Source: Hydrococcus rivularis NIES-593 (GTDB taxonomy: Bacteria; Cyanobacteriota; Cyanobacteriia; Cyanobacteriales; Microcystaceae). From it: DNA of 64,000 bases. The DNA is taken from the NCBI RefSeq assembly GCF_001904635.1, contig NZ_MRCB01000013.1, positions 1 to 64,000 on the forward strand. Reading direction: 5' to 3'. Each line of letters starts with the position of its first letter. The stretch's first letter is position 1. Shown in pieces: positions 45,140-53,922 of this stretch. The notes under the pieces were generated by a model. The model did no database searches. It was not told the DNA's origin and worked only from the letters and a program-made list of their open reading frames with translations. Made by a program: the position numbers and the translations under genes.

Positions 45140-45814
45140 TTATCTAACAGCATATTGCTCGACTTGCTGCTTGACAGATCTGAGCAAGTTTTCCAAGGTA
45201 TCTTCGTAAATCCCATAAAATAAGGCGCGATCCTTGTCTTTCGGGACGACGGAGACTTGATGGGTAATCAGAACTCGATCAGACGCAACGGGATCGATTC
45301 GCCAAGCGCCTTTGAGGGAGTTTAAATCTCCTTGAACCAGGCTAAAATCAATTTGCTTGGGATAGGTTTCTGTTGCGGCAATGCGAACGCGCTCCTCCTT
45401 AGTAAAAATTAGAGCATTGATGACGTAAACCTGTTCAAAAACTTTCCGATTGCCTTTATTTTCTACAATTTGGCTAGAGACGACGTTGGGATAAAAGTTC
45501 TCGAAATTATCGTAGTCGGTTAACACCTTCCAAACCGTGGCAACGGGTGCATTGACTAACACTCGACAAGTATATTGTCCTTCGCGACCCGTCAGAACGG
45601 CTGCCCCCGATTCTAGGGCGGCTTGTTCTTGGGCTGGAAGACTCGCGATCGGGTTGTTAGCCGCCCCTGCCAAGGCTAAAGGACTTAATACTAGAGTTGC
45701 GCCGAGAGCGATGGCGGGAAGGGAACCTGCCAGCGATCGACGGTGCTTTTGGAGATGAGGAGTTACGAACACTGCTAAACCTGATGACACTAAATTTCGC
45801 CTATTGTATATCAT
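45140..45814 (-). CDS. Exported START/SRPBCC-fold protein coupled to the ketosynthase gene
   Basis: The 224-aa protein has an N-terminal membrane or signal segment at about residues 28-51 (LAGSLPAIALGATLVLSPLA). A START/polyketide-cyclase-like fold follows: VLVNAPVATVWKVLTDYDNFENFYP, KVFEQVYVINALIF, and VLITHQVSVVPKDKDRALFY, with a C-terminal helix LENLLRSVKQQVEQY. Such folds bind hydrophobic ligands or act as aromatase/cyclases. The ATG overlaps the ketosynthase stop (ATGA), which points to translational coupling. The frame extends to 45904, but that part overlaps the upstream gene. Confidence 0.85.
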   Translation of the reverse strand: MIYNRRNLVSSGLAVFVTPHLQKHRRSLAGSLPAIALGATLVLSPLALAGAANNPIASLPAQEQAALESGAAVLTGREGQYTCRVLVNAPVATVWKVLTDYDNFENFYPNVVSSQIVENKGNRKVFEQVYVINALIFTKEERVRIAATETYPKQIDFSLVQGDLNSLKGAWRIDPVASDRVLITHQVSVVPKDKDRALFYGIYEDTLENLLRSVKQQVEQYAVR

Positions 45815-48282
45815 GTTGTTTCTATCCAATAACGTTGTCTCTGAAACGGATAGGTAGGTAATATTACCTTGCGACGCAGATAGTCTCGGTCGAAACCCAA
45901 CCAATCTATAGATGCTCCCCGCAAGTATAACTGGAGTAGGCTCAATAAGATTTGTTGCCAGTCTTCTCGCTCTGGTGACAAACTAGACAGCCAGAGTCCG
46001 CTGGCTTCGGTTTTTAGGAAAGTGGGCTGGGGACTAATTTCTATCAAGATCTCACAACCTAACTGGTGTAAAGTTTTGATTCCCTCTGTTAACTTCATCG
46101 ATGATTTTTCGCGATCGCGCCAATAATCAGGAGTTATTAGAGCAGCATTGGCAACTTTTCCGGTTTTCGGAGAAATTATCGGAATTTGGGGATCGCAATA
46201 GCGGACTGCCCCAGTCGTTGCCTCCGCAGAAGTGGCAATTAATTGCAAGCAGTCTTCTAAGCTCAATACTCCTGCCACGCAAGCAGCCACGAATTCTCCT
46301 ACTCCATAGCCCATAACAACAGAGGGTTCTATTCCCCAGGATTTCCACAATTGCCATAAGGCATATTCGAGAGCAAAGGTTCTGAATTTTGAATTATCAA
46401 CTTTGAATTCTGAAGAAAAGATTTCAGTACATGTATCGATAGCAGTGCGGAAAGTGGGTTGGGTTTCGTAGAGTTTTTGTCCCAAGGTAAAATATTGTGA
46501 ATCTTCTTGTGCAAACAGAAATGCTATCTTAGGGCGATTGGGATTGGGAACTCGTCCTTGCAGGATTCCTTGAGCGTTTTGCGCGATTGTAAAATTAGCC
46601 AACTTCTCCCGCAGTTGAGCGACACAAGAGGCAATAATGCCCAATCGATAGTCAAAATGCGATCGCCCTGTATTCGCAGTAAAACAAATATCTCCTATTT
46701 CTAAAAACGGATGAGATTCTAAAAAGATTGCATATCGTTGGGCTAACTCTCTCAAAGCTTTCTCATTTTTGGCTGAGAGAGTCAATAAATGTAGCGGGCG
46801 TTCGATGATTTCCGACTTCTGTAGGGGCGGATTTTTGAGATTAACGGTTGCTAATTTTCCGGAGTTTTCAAATAAACCCGCCCCTACAACTCCTGACTCC
46901 CGAACGACGACATGAGCGTTAGTACCGTTAAAGCCAAAGGAACTAACTCCTGCTAGGCGCGGTTTTTCTCCTCTCAACCAGGAAATTCTTTGTGTCGGCA
47001 CTTTTATCGGCAGTTCCTTCCAATTAATATGGGGATTGGGAACCTGGAAATGCAAATTGGGTGGAATCTCTTCGTTTTGAAGCGCAAGAACCACTTTAAT
47101 TAGGCTAGCAAGGCCAGCAGCGGCTTCTAGGTGACCGATATTGGTTTTTACCGAACCGATTATTAACCGTCGATCGCCAGAACGTTTCTTGCCAAATACT
47201 TCGCCTATCGCTCCTATTTCAATGGGATCTCCGAGAGCTGTACCAGTGCCGTGAGTTTCTATATAATCGATCTGGTGTGGTTCGATGCGACTGTTTTTTA
47301 ATGCCTGTTCGATCGCCGCCTGTTGCGAGGGTCCATTGGGCACGGTCAGTCCGCTAGTGCGACCGTCTTGATTGACAGCCGAACCGCAAATGAGTGCGAA
47401 TATATTATCTCCTGCTGCAACTGCATCGCTCAGGCGCTTGAGAACGATCGCCCCGCACCCTTCCGCACGAACAAATCCATCGGCAGAAGCATCAAAGGTT
47501 TTGCAACGACCGTCGCTCGAAAGCATTCTCGCTTTGGAAAAATTAATACTCACTTCTGGCGCAAGAATTCGGTTAACTCCTCCCGCCAAAGCCAAATTAC
47601 ATTCTTGGTTGCGCAGGCTTTGGCAAGCTAAATGAACGGCAACTAGCGATGAAGAACATGCCGTATCTATTGATAGGCTGGGTCCGTTGAAACCAAAAAT
47701 GTAAGACAAGCGACCCGATGCCATACTGTGAGTATTGCCCGTTGTTAGGTAAGCATCGATTTCAGTTGGTTTTCTTGAGAGCAAGCGATGCCAGTAATCG
47801 GTACTGCAAATACCGATGAATACTCCTGTCTGACTGCCCATGAGCCGATCGGGTGCTAGTCCTGCATTTTCCAAGGCTTCCCAGCTTACTTCCAAAAGCA
47901 GGCGTTGTTGGGGATCGAGACTAAGGGCTTCTCGCGGCGCAATGCGAAAGAACTGCGCGTCGAACTCTTGTAGGTTAGGAACAAACCCCCCGTAACGATT
48001 ACACATTTTCCCAGGCGTATCTGGGTTTGAGTCGTAGTAAGTATTAAGATTCCATCGATCGGAGGGAACTTCTGTAACGGCATCTACTCCATCCCGCAAC
48101 AATTGCCAGAAAGCCTCTGGATTATCGGCACCGCCAGGAAATCGGCATCCCATGCCAATAATGGCTATTGGCTCGTTTTGAGCGCGTTCCAGGGCTTCTA
48201 GCTTGGCTTGCATTTGCTTGAGTGCCAGTAGGGCACGCTTGGTTGAGGATAGATTTTTAGGTTGTTCGGAGGCAGTTTTCAT
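45811..48282 (-). CDS. Ketosynthase with degenerate acyltransferase domain (PKS-like)
   Basis: The 823-aa protein starts with a helical docking-like segment (about 10-35), then a complete type I ketosynthase (36-460): active Cys209 in DTACSSS, His344 in ETHGTGT, His384 in NIGHLEAA, and GFNGTNAHVV. Residues 580-815 are an acyltransferase remnant. GQGSQ reads QEDSQ, and the catalytic GHSxGE reads GYGVGE, so Ser is Gly660. The middle of the domain is about 90 residues short. The post-AT linker (ILPTYPFQRQRYWIE) ends the protein. No ACP, KR, DH or TE is present. The START-fold gene follows with an ATGA overlap. Confidence 0.92.
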   Translation of the reverse strand: MKTASEQPKNLSSTKRALLALKQMQAKLEALERAQNEPIAIIGMGCRFPGGADNPEAFWQLLRDGVDAVTEVPSDRWNLNTYYDSNPDTPGKMCNRYGGFVPNLQEFDAQFFRIAPREALSLDPQQRLLLEVSWEALENAGLAPDRLMGSQTGVFIGICSTDYWHRLLSRKPTEIDAYLTTGNTHSMASGRLSYIFGFNGPSLSIDTACSSSLVAVHLACQSLRNQECNLALAGGVNRILAPEVSINFSKARMLSSDGRCKTFDASADGFVRAEGCGAIVLKRLSDAVAAGDNIFALICGSAVNQDGRTSGLTVPNGPSQQAAIEQALKNSRIEPHQIDYIETHGTGTALGDPIEIGAIGEVFGKKRSGDRRLIIGSVKTNIGHLEAAAGLASLIKVVLALQNEEIPPNLHFQVPNPHINWKELPIKVPTQRISWLRGEKPRLAGVSSFGFNGTNAHVVVRESGVVGAGLFENSGKLATVNLKNPPLQKSEIIERPLHLLTLSAKNEKALRELAQRYAIFLESHPFLEIGDICFTANTGRSHFDYRLGIIASCVAQLREKLANFTIAQNAQGILQGRVPNPNRPKIAFLFAQEDSQYFTLGQKLYETQPTFRTAIDTCTEIFSSEFKVDNSKFRTFALEYALWQLWKSWGIEPSVVMGYGVGEFVAACVAGVLSLEDCLQLIATSAEATTGAVRYCDPQIPIISPKTGKVANAALITPDYWRDREKSSMKLTEGIKTLHQLGCEILIEISPQPTFLKTEASGLWLSSLSPEREDWQQILLSLLQLYLRGASIDWLGFDRDYLRRKVILPTYPFQRQRYWIETT

Positions 48283-48457
48283 TAGATAATTACTGTGCCT
48301 GTCTTCTATATGCCATATAGATTACAACTGAGATCTTGCACGATTCCCAACAGTCAGTGCAAGCTCTCAGTTAAAATTCTGCTTTGTTATTCCTTATGTA
48401 AGATGACTCGCTCAATCAGAGAGGTAGACTGAAAATGTATGCTCTAGGGAATCAAAA

Positions 48458-49360
48458 ATGCTCGAACCTATTGGCGTAGAAAGACAATCCGTCGTCACTT
48501 CTCTCGGCACTATGGTGTACTATACGCCAACCAAACCCCCTTGGCGAGAGGCAGAAAAACCTGACAGCGAAAATCTCCCGACTCTGATTTTCTTACATGG
48601 CTTCGGTGGAGGATCTTCTGCCTATGAATGGTCAAAAGTTTATCCAGCTTTTGCCTGGGATAATCGCGTATTAGCACCAGATTTAATTGGCTGGGGTCGT
48701 TCCGAACATCCCGAACGCAATTATCTACCCGAAGACTATATTCGCACGATTATCGAGTTTATCGAGAAGACTTGCGATAGTCCTACACCAGTTATAGCCT
48801 CATCTCTGACGGCAGCGTTTACCATTCGCGCCGCGATCGATCGCCCCGACTTATTCAAGTCCTTGATTCTGACTACTCCAGCAGGGTTATCCGACTTCGG
48901 AGAAGATTATACTCGCAGTATCTTTGCTCAGATAATTAAAGTTCCTTTTCTAGATAAATTCCTCTACAGTGCTGGTGTAGCGACAGAAGGCGGGATAGAG
49001 AGCTTTCTTAAAAATAATCAATTCGCCAAGCGCGATCGCGTCTATCCAGAAATTGTAAAGGCTTATCTCAAATCTGCCCAACAACCTAACGCAGAATATG
49101 CTGCTCTCTCTTTTGTCCGGGGCGATTTGTGTTTCGATCTCTCAAAATACATCGCTCAGCTAAAGACTCCCACTGCCATAATTTGGGGTCGAAAATCTCA
49201 ATTTACGGGTCCCGAAATCGGTAAGCGTCTAGCTGCTCTCAATCCAGACGCTGTTAAGATCTTTTTGGAATTGGATGATGTAGGATTGACACCCCAGCTT
49301 GAATTACCTGGGGTGACAATTGGTTTAATCCGCAAATTTCTCAAATTGCTGGAGGAGTAA
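48458..49360 (+). CDS. Alpha/beta-hydrolase-fold protein with degenerate triad
   Basis: The 300-aa protein has the fold's oxyanion segment FLHGFGGGSSAYEW and APDLIGWGRSEHPERNYLPEDY. The nucleophile region reads IASSLTAAF, keeping a serine (Ser116) but not the flanking glycines. The acid position WGRKSQFT has Ser247 instead of Asp, and the catalytic His position in DDVGLTPQLELP is Leu277. A normal Ser-Asp-His triad is therefore unlikely. It diverges from the ketosynthase gene with 175 bp between, sharing the regulatory region. Confidence 0.85.
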   Translation: MLEPIGVERQSVVTSLGTMVYYTPTKPPWREAEKPDSENLPTLIFLHGFGGGSSAYEWSKVYPAFAWDNRVLAPDLIGWGRSEHPERNYLPEDYIRTIIEFIEKTCDSPTPVIASSLTAAFTIRAAIDRPDLFKSLILTTPAGLSDFGEDYTRSIFAQIIKVPFLDKFLYSAGVATEGGIESFLKNNQFAKRDRVYPEIVKAYLKSAQQPNAEYAALSFVRGDLCFDLSKYIAQLKTPTAIIWGRKSQFTGPEIGKRLAALNPDAVKIFLELDDVGLTPQLELPGVTIGLIRKFLKLLEE

Positions 49361-49370
49361 TTGATTGGCT

Positions 49371-49646
49371 CTAACCACCAGCAACGGCAGGAACGATACT
49401 CACCTCATCTCCATCTTTGAGCGGAGTTTCGGCTCCATTTAAAAAGCGAATATCTTCGCTGTTGACGTAGAAGTTCAAGAAGCGACGAAGCTTGCCGTCT
49501 TCATCGCACAAACGCGCTTTGATACCGGGACAGCTTTGCTCTAGCGAGTCAATTAATTCGCTCACGGTAGTTCCGGTACATTCAATTGTCGCGCGATCGC
49601 TAGTGAATTTTTGCAGTGGGGTAGGAATTAAAACTTTTACAGCCAT
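49371..49646 (-). CDS. MoaD/ThiS-like ubiquitin-fold carrier
   Basis: The 91-aa protein has the beta-grasp pattern: [20 protein letters not shown], a helix with [31 protein letters not shown] and [16 protein letters not shown]. The C-terminal Gly-Gly is where a thiocarboxylate is formed in MoaD, ThiS and CysO. The gene lies 90 bp after thrC on the same strand. In Mycobacterium a similar carrier (CysO) works with a PLP enzyme (CysM). A sulfur-transfer role here is inferred. Confidence 0.85.
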   Translation of the reverse strand: MAVKVLIPTPLQKFTSDRATIECTGTTVSELIDSLEQSCPGIKARLCDEDGKLRRFLNFYVNSEDIRFLNGAETPLKDGDEVSIVPAVAGG

Positions 49647-49659
49647 AAATTCAGTTATT

Positions 49660-49740
49660 AGTTATCAGAGATTAGTAGTTAATCGTTAATAGTTAGTAGT
49701 TAGTAGAAAAACTATCCACTAACTACTAACCAATAACTAA
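49660..49740. repeat. Short tandem repeats (TTAGTAGTTAG type)
   Basis: The thrC-MoaD spacer is composed of imperfect TTAGTAG/TAGTTAG units and their complement (CTAACTACTAACC), so the transcript can fold back. Related blocks lie at 16300-16358 and 63110-63150. Confidence 0.6.
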
Positions 49741-51053
49741 ACTAAAACTTGTTGCCATTCAAGGCGTTCTAGCGTGCGAGAACGTTCTAAAGCACGCTCG
49801 AAACTGTCTAATTTTGGCTCAATGACTAGAGGTTCGCCAATGTAACCCTGCACGGCTTCCTGAGTCTTGAGTCCGTTACCCGTAATATAAACTACCGTAG
49901 TTTCATCGGGGTCGATTTTTCCGGCTTCTACCAATTTCTTTAATACTGCGACAGTCGTACCGCCTGCGGTTTCGGTGAAGATTCCTTCGGTTTCGGCAAG
50001 TAGCTTGATTCCTTCGACAATTTCGGCATCGGTAACCGATTCAATATTCCCGCCTGTCTTTCTCGCAATTTCTAGAGCATAAATCCCGTCAGCCGGATTG
50101 CCAATAGCGATCGACTTGGCAATTGTATTAGGTTTGACAGGCGTAACAAAGTCTCGTTCTTCCCTGAAAGCTTGCGCGATGGGAGAACATCCTTCTGCTT
50201 GTGCGCCGCTGAAGCGAACATTTTTATCTTCTACTAAGCCAACTTTAACGAACTCTTGGAATCCCTTGTAAATCTTGGTGTATAGAGAACCAGATGCGAG
50301 AGGAGCAACGATATGATCTGGAAGTTTCCATCCCAACTGTTCGGCAACTTCAAATCCTAATGTCTTTGAACCTTCGGAATAGTAGGGGCGCAAATTGATA
50401 TTGACAAATCCCCATCCATAGGTGTTACCGACTTCCGAACACAAGCGGTTTACTTGGTCGTAGTTGCCTTTAACCGCCATGACGGTTGGATTGTAAATCA
50501 AAGTGCCCAGGATTTTTCCAGCTTCGAGATCCGCAGGGATGAAAACGCAGCAATCTAATCCTGCATGAGCTGCGATCGCGGCGGTAGAATTAGCTAAATT
50601 GCCCGTACTGGCACAGGAAACTGTTGTAAAACCAAGTTCGCGGGCGCGAGTCAGCGCAACGGATACTACCCTATCTTTGAAGCTGAGGGTAGGCATATTG
50701 ACGGCATCATTTTTGATATAAAGATTCTTTAAACCCAGGCGACGCGCCAAGCGATGGGATTTTACTAGGGGAGTCATCCCAGTTCCCACATCGATAGGAT
50801 TTTCGGTAGCGACGGGGAGAAAAGCCCGATAGCGCCAAATCGAGTTTGGTCCCGCTTGGATGCTTTCGCGACTGACTTGGCGGCGAATGAGGTCGTAGTC
50901 GTAAGCCACTTCTAGAGGAGCAAACGTCTCCTCGCAAATGTGAAGCGCTTTAAGCGGGTACTCGGTTCCTCCTTCTTTAGAAACTAGCTTGGTGAAGGTG
51001 GGAGTAAAAGGAGTAAAAGTAGATAGGGTTTGAGTTTGGGTTGCCTGGGTCAT
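49737..51053 (-). CDS. thrC: Threonine synthase
   Basis: The 438-aa PLP enzyme converts O-phosphohomoserine to threonine. The Schiff-base lysine is Lys126 in PTLSFKDRVV, followed by ASTGNLANSTAAIAAHAG and the phosphate/PLP loop region. The start is ATG 51053, not the in-frame GTG/ATG upstream at 51080. The N-terminal part (EYPLKALHICEETFAPLEV) is the usual cyanobacterial type. It is followed by the MoaD-like gene. Confidence 0.95.
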   Translation of the reverse strand: MTQATQTQTLSTFTPFTPTFTKLVSKEGGTEYPLKALHICEETFAPLEVAYDYDLIRRQVSRESIQAGPNSIWRYRAFLPVATENPIDVGTGMTPLVKSHRLARRLGLKNLYIKNDAVNMPTLSFKDRVVSVALTRARELGFTTVSCASTGNLANSTAAIAAHAGLDCCVFIPADLEAGKILGTLIYNPTVMAVKGNYDQVNRLCSEVGNTYGWGFVNINLRPYYSEGSKTLGFEVAEQLGWKLPDHIVAPLASGSLYTKIYKGFQEFVKVGLVEDKNVRFSGAQAEGCSPIAQAFREERDFVTPVKPNTIAKSIAIGNPADGIYALEIARKTGGNIESVTDAEIVEGIKLLAETEGIFTETAGGTTVAVLKKLVEAGKIDPDETTVVYITGNGLKTQEAVQGYIGEPLVIEPKLDSFERALERSRTLERLEWQQVLV

Positions 51054-51197
51054 GGTCGGTGTCTCTCTATCATCCGTCAACTTCGCTCGATAGTATCACA
51101 GTCAAAAATCCCCGTCAAACATACCCGACTTATTTTATCGGGTATAGGAAAAATATCGTGTGACGGAGAGACTGGGAGTAGGGAAAGAGAAATCAAG

Positions 51198-51259
51198 CAT
51201 CAACCGCCGGGGAATAAATTCCCCGTCTCATATACCAAGAAGTCCATTGAAATGGACTC
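51198..51259. repeat. Palindrome-rich repeat C, copy 1
   Basis: CATCAACCGCCGGGGAATAA continues to TTCCCCGTCTCATATACC and then to GTCCATT-GA-AATGGAC. It aligns with 63859-63915. Both have a GGGGAATAAATTCCCC-like or similar hairpin and a GTC-ATT-AAAA-GAC palindrome. This resembles the ends of palindrome-associated, non-autonomous IS200/IS605-type elements. The rest of 51054-51563 has an ATTCGCCG/CGGCGAAT hairpin (51351-51371) and no gene. Confidence 0.5.
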
Positions 51260-51563
51260 AAATACCGATCCAATCGTCTTTAGAGGATATCTGAAAAGTT
51301 TTTTAATACTGGGTTTGGCCCCCCTAGCCCCCCAATTCTGGAGGATGCGGATTCGCCGTCGCACGGCGAATCATTCGATCTAAAAACACGCCCTCACTTC
51401 CCTACAGTTACTGTCAAAAACCCGCCACACACAGAACGGCTGACTAATTGCGAACTGATAATTGCAAATTGTGAATTGTGAATTGCGAATTGGTAGAAGA
51501 TGTTTCGCTTCGCGATCGCTACGCTCAACATGACATTCTCTACTTTTGGAACAACCTGTCAGA

Positions 51564-52130
51564 TTAATAGCAATATCTGCCCTTATCATCGGGGGTAGGT
51601 TGCTCTTGCGCCGATCGCAATGCGCCTAACAGGGTAGAAACAATAACGCAGCGTTTTGTTCCATTACCATTTTTTAGGGATAAAGTCAAGCGTCCTTTAG
51701 TGCGAATGGTTGTATTAGTACAGGTGTCTTGCGGATTGTAAACGGGGCAACCTTTGTAATTGAAGCGAACGCGAAATATCTCCCCTGCACTCGGTAAGTT
51801 AGATTCAGAGTCGAGCTGAATTGAATTAGAAAAATCCTGCCAAGAAATTTGCGCAGTAGGAAGACTAGCTCTATGTACCGCCCAGCGAACGACTTTGCCC
51901 TGTTCTTGAAAACTTGCTTGCCAAGTTTCTTTCTCTTGTTGCGCTTTGTTTTGTGCTTGCCGCATTGCTTGGTAGACTTGATTATTGGCGGCATTGAGTT
52001 GCTGGCGATTGAAAAAAGCGACCCAACTAGGAGCCGCGATCGCGCTTAGAATACCAACTATAATAACTACTACTAAAATCTCCAGTAAAGTGAATCCTTG
52101 AATAGAGTTATTGTTATCCTGGTAGTCCAT
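51564..52130 (-). CDS. FimT/GspH-like pseudopilin, second copy
   Basis: The 188-aa prepilin-like protein has a cleavage site Q-G-FTLLEILVVVIIVG near residue 13 and a hydrophobic helix. Its C-terminal domain contains FNYKGCPVYNPQDTC, with two cysteines that may pair. It is a paralog of the gene directly upstream (52213-52815): both share IAAPSWVAF-type, RQ-LNAANNQ-YQAMRQAQN and FNYKGCPV segments. It is the last gene of the hps-like transcript. Confidence 0.85.
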   Translation of the reverse strand: MDYQDNNNSIQGFTLLEILVVVIIVGILSAIAAPSWVAFFNRQQLNAANNQVYQAMRQAQNKAQQEKETWQASFQEQGKVVRWAVHRASLPTAQISWQDFSNSIQLDSESNLPSAGEIFRVRFNYKGCPVYNPQDTCTNTTIRTKGRLTLSLKNGNGTKRCVIVSTLLGALRSAQEQPTPDDKGRYCY

Positions 52131-52212
52131 CAAAAATAACGACAAGAGTGAATTAAAAATAATTTAATCTTATCAAGTTAGGTTTCTCTCGTGCCGCTAA
52201 AAAATTTATTAA

Positions 52213-52815
52213 TTAACAATCTTCATCCTGAGCGCTTACCATCGATCCCAAAGGAGTAAGGATTTTTATACAGCGTTTTGCAGGACTGCCATTTTTGTTA
52301 GATAAGATGATTCGCGGCTTTTTTGAAGTTGCTGTTTCCGGTGAAGGAAAACTGAGACCGGAATTTGTACAAGTATAGCCGGAAGCAGATACGGGACAGC
52401 CTTTATAGTTAAATAAAAGTCGAAAAAATCCGCTGCTAGGACTAGGTAGATTAGTTCCATTCGTTCCTGTATTTATCTGAATCGATTCGCTGATGCGATC
52501 GCCAGGAAAATCTTGCCAAAGGATTTTATCTGGGTCAGACTCGTCTCTATTAACAGCCCACTGAACTTTTCCGTCTTTTTGCCGAAAACTAGCCTGCCAA
52601 GCTTCTTTTCTCAATTTTGCTTGGTTTTGAGCTTGTCGCAAGGCTTGATAGATTTGATTGTTAGCTGCGTTGAGACGCTGGCGTTCGTTAAAAGCCACCC
52701 AACTAGGAGTTGCGATCGCGGCTAGCACTCCCACCATGACAATAACAGCTAAAACTTCGACTAAAGTAAAACCAGTGGTGCTTTGTCCCAGTCCCGACCA
52801 ATCCATTCGCTTCAT
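52213..52815 (-). CDS. FimT/GspH-like pseudopilin, first copy
   Basis: The 200-aa protein has TTGFTLVEVLAVIVMVGVLA as prepilin-peptidase site plus helix, then a domain similar to the following gene, ending in a Cys-containing tail (RCIKILTPLG, DEDC). A processed pseudopilin would enter a type IV pilus-like fibre. The ATG at 52815 places the leader at a reasonable 12 residues. It is separated from hpsC by 44 bp. Confidence 0.85.
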   Translation of the reverse strand: MKRMDWSGLGQSTTGFTLVEVLAVIVMVGVLAAIATPSWVAFNERQRLNAANNQIYQALRQAQNQAKLRKEAWQASFRQKDGKVQWAVNRDESDPDKILWQDFPGDRISESIQINTGTNGTNLPSPSSGFFRLLFNYKGCPVSASGYTCTNSGLSFPSPETATSKKPRIILSNKNGSPAKRCIKILTPLGSMVSAQDEDC

Positions 52816-52859
52816 TATTTTGTATAGTTTAATGTTAAAAAAATTCAACATAGTTTTTT

Positions 52860-53882
52860 CTAAGTTCCATTGGGCGTAAACTTGTCGATAACACCACGTA
52901 GAGTCACGCTAGTTTGCTGAGTTGGTAGATAATTTTTATCTATTGTTCCTCCCTTACCTTCAGCATTCCCGCGAAGATACAAAATAATATCTTGGTTTCG
53001 TCCTAAAGCATTGCCAATGGTTCTGACGCAAGTAAAGAAACTATTACTGCTAGTGGCATTACTGGGAAGTCGGGAATAGTTTGTTGAAGGACAATCTGGT
53101 ACGCTGGCGGCAGTACTGTTAGGAGCATCAACAAAATCAACTAAAACTTCTGGTGGCGATTGAGCAAGCGTCGGTAGCGTCCCCCCTTGTAAATCATTCC
53201 CGTTAGAGTCAAAGGGCCAAGTAGGAAAATTATTATTTTCACCAGGATCGACAAATCCGGTTGAATGTGTCAAAGATGCAAATCCTGAAGTAGTAGATAC
53301 ATACTTAGGAAGTTCGTAGCGCAGTATTCTAGATTTGCCTTTCCACTGGGGATCGGAAACTGTCGATTGTAGATAAACAACTAAACTATACGCGCGGCGC
53401 TTTAATTTAAGGTTTTCACACTCTGCCTTTTTATCGACTGGCGTAGTCGCAAAAGAATTACAATTCATCGATTGAAGCGTACTTAGTTGAGTAGCGCTAA
53501 GCTGTTCTGCTTTCCAGAAGACAATAATTGAAGTTACACCAGTCCCAAAATTTGGGAGTTTACTCAAAACATTGTGAGAAACTTGAGTGTTATCTGTAGG
53601 ACTTGTATTTCTTGTTTGAGTACCATCGTATACATAGACAGACTCTCTCAAATCTTCTGCGATAAAGCTAAGCGCTGCTTGCATTTCTTGCTGAGTTTCT
53701 TCGCGCGCTGCTTCTTGTTGGTCAGTACGCAATAACTCAACCATTGCTGCTAGCAATCCACTGATAGCAATACCACCAATAACAATCGTTACCAACAGTT
53801 CGGTTAAACTAATCCCCAAATTGTTTTTAAATCGATTGGTATGCCAAAATTTATATAAAAAAGAATATTTTTGATTAACCAT
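52860..53882 (-). CDS. hpsC: HpsC-type pseudopilin (PilW-like)
   Basis: The 340-aa protein has a prepilin segment NNLGISLTELLVTIVIGG, then helical LLRTDQQEAAREETQQEMQA and a large C-terminal domain. In filamentous cyanobacteria the hps locus encodes hpsA, hpsB and hpsC in this order, for secretion of hormogonium polysaccharide. The order and sizes match here. The ATG at 53882 is preferred to the TTG at 53888. Confidence 0.8.
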   Translation of the reverse strand: MVNQKYSFLYKFWHTNRFKNNLGISLTELLVTIVIGGIAISGLLAAMVELLRTDQQEAAREETQQEMQAALSFIAEDLRESVYVYDGTQTRNTSPTDNTQVSHNVLSKLPNFGTGVTSIIVFWKAEQLSATQLSTLQSMNCNSFATTPVDKKAECENLKLKRRAYSLVVYLQSTVSDPQWKGKSRILRYELPKYVSTTSGFASLTHSTGFVDPGENNNFPTWPFDSNGNDLQGGTLPTLAQSPPEVLVDFVDAPNSTAASVPDCPSTNYSRLPSNATSSNSFFTCVRTIGNALGRNQDIILYLRGNAEGKGGTIDKNYLPTQQTSVTLRGVIDKFTPNGT

Positions 53883-53922
53883 AAACAATGTTTCTTAATT
53901 TGGTAAGCTAGCCCAAAGATTG

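Noticed and set aside
45815-45904. N-terminal extension of the START-fold protein
   Set aside because: It lies within the ketosynthase gene, whereas the ATGA overlap gives a natural start.
45811-48282. Pseudogene call for the ketosynthase gene
   Set aside because: The frame is uninterrupted over 823 codons and all KS motifs are intact. Only the AT part is degenerate.
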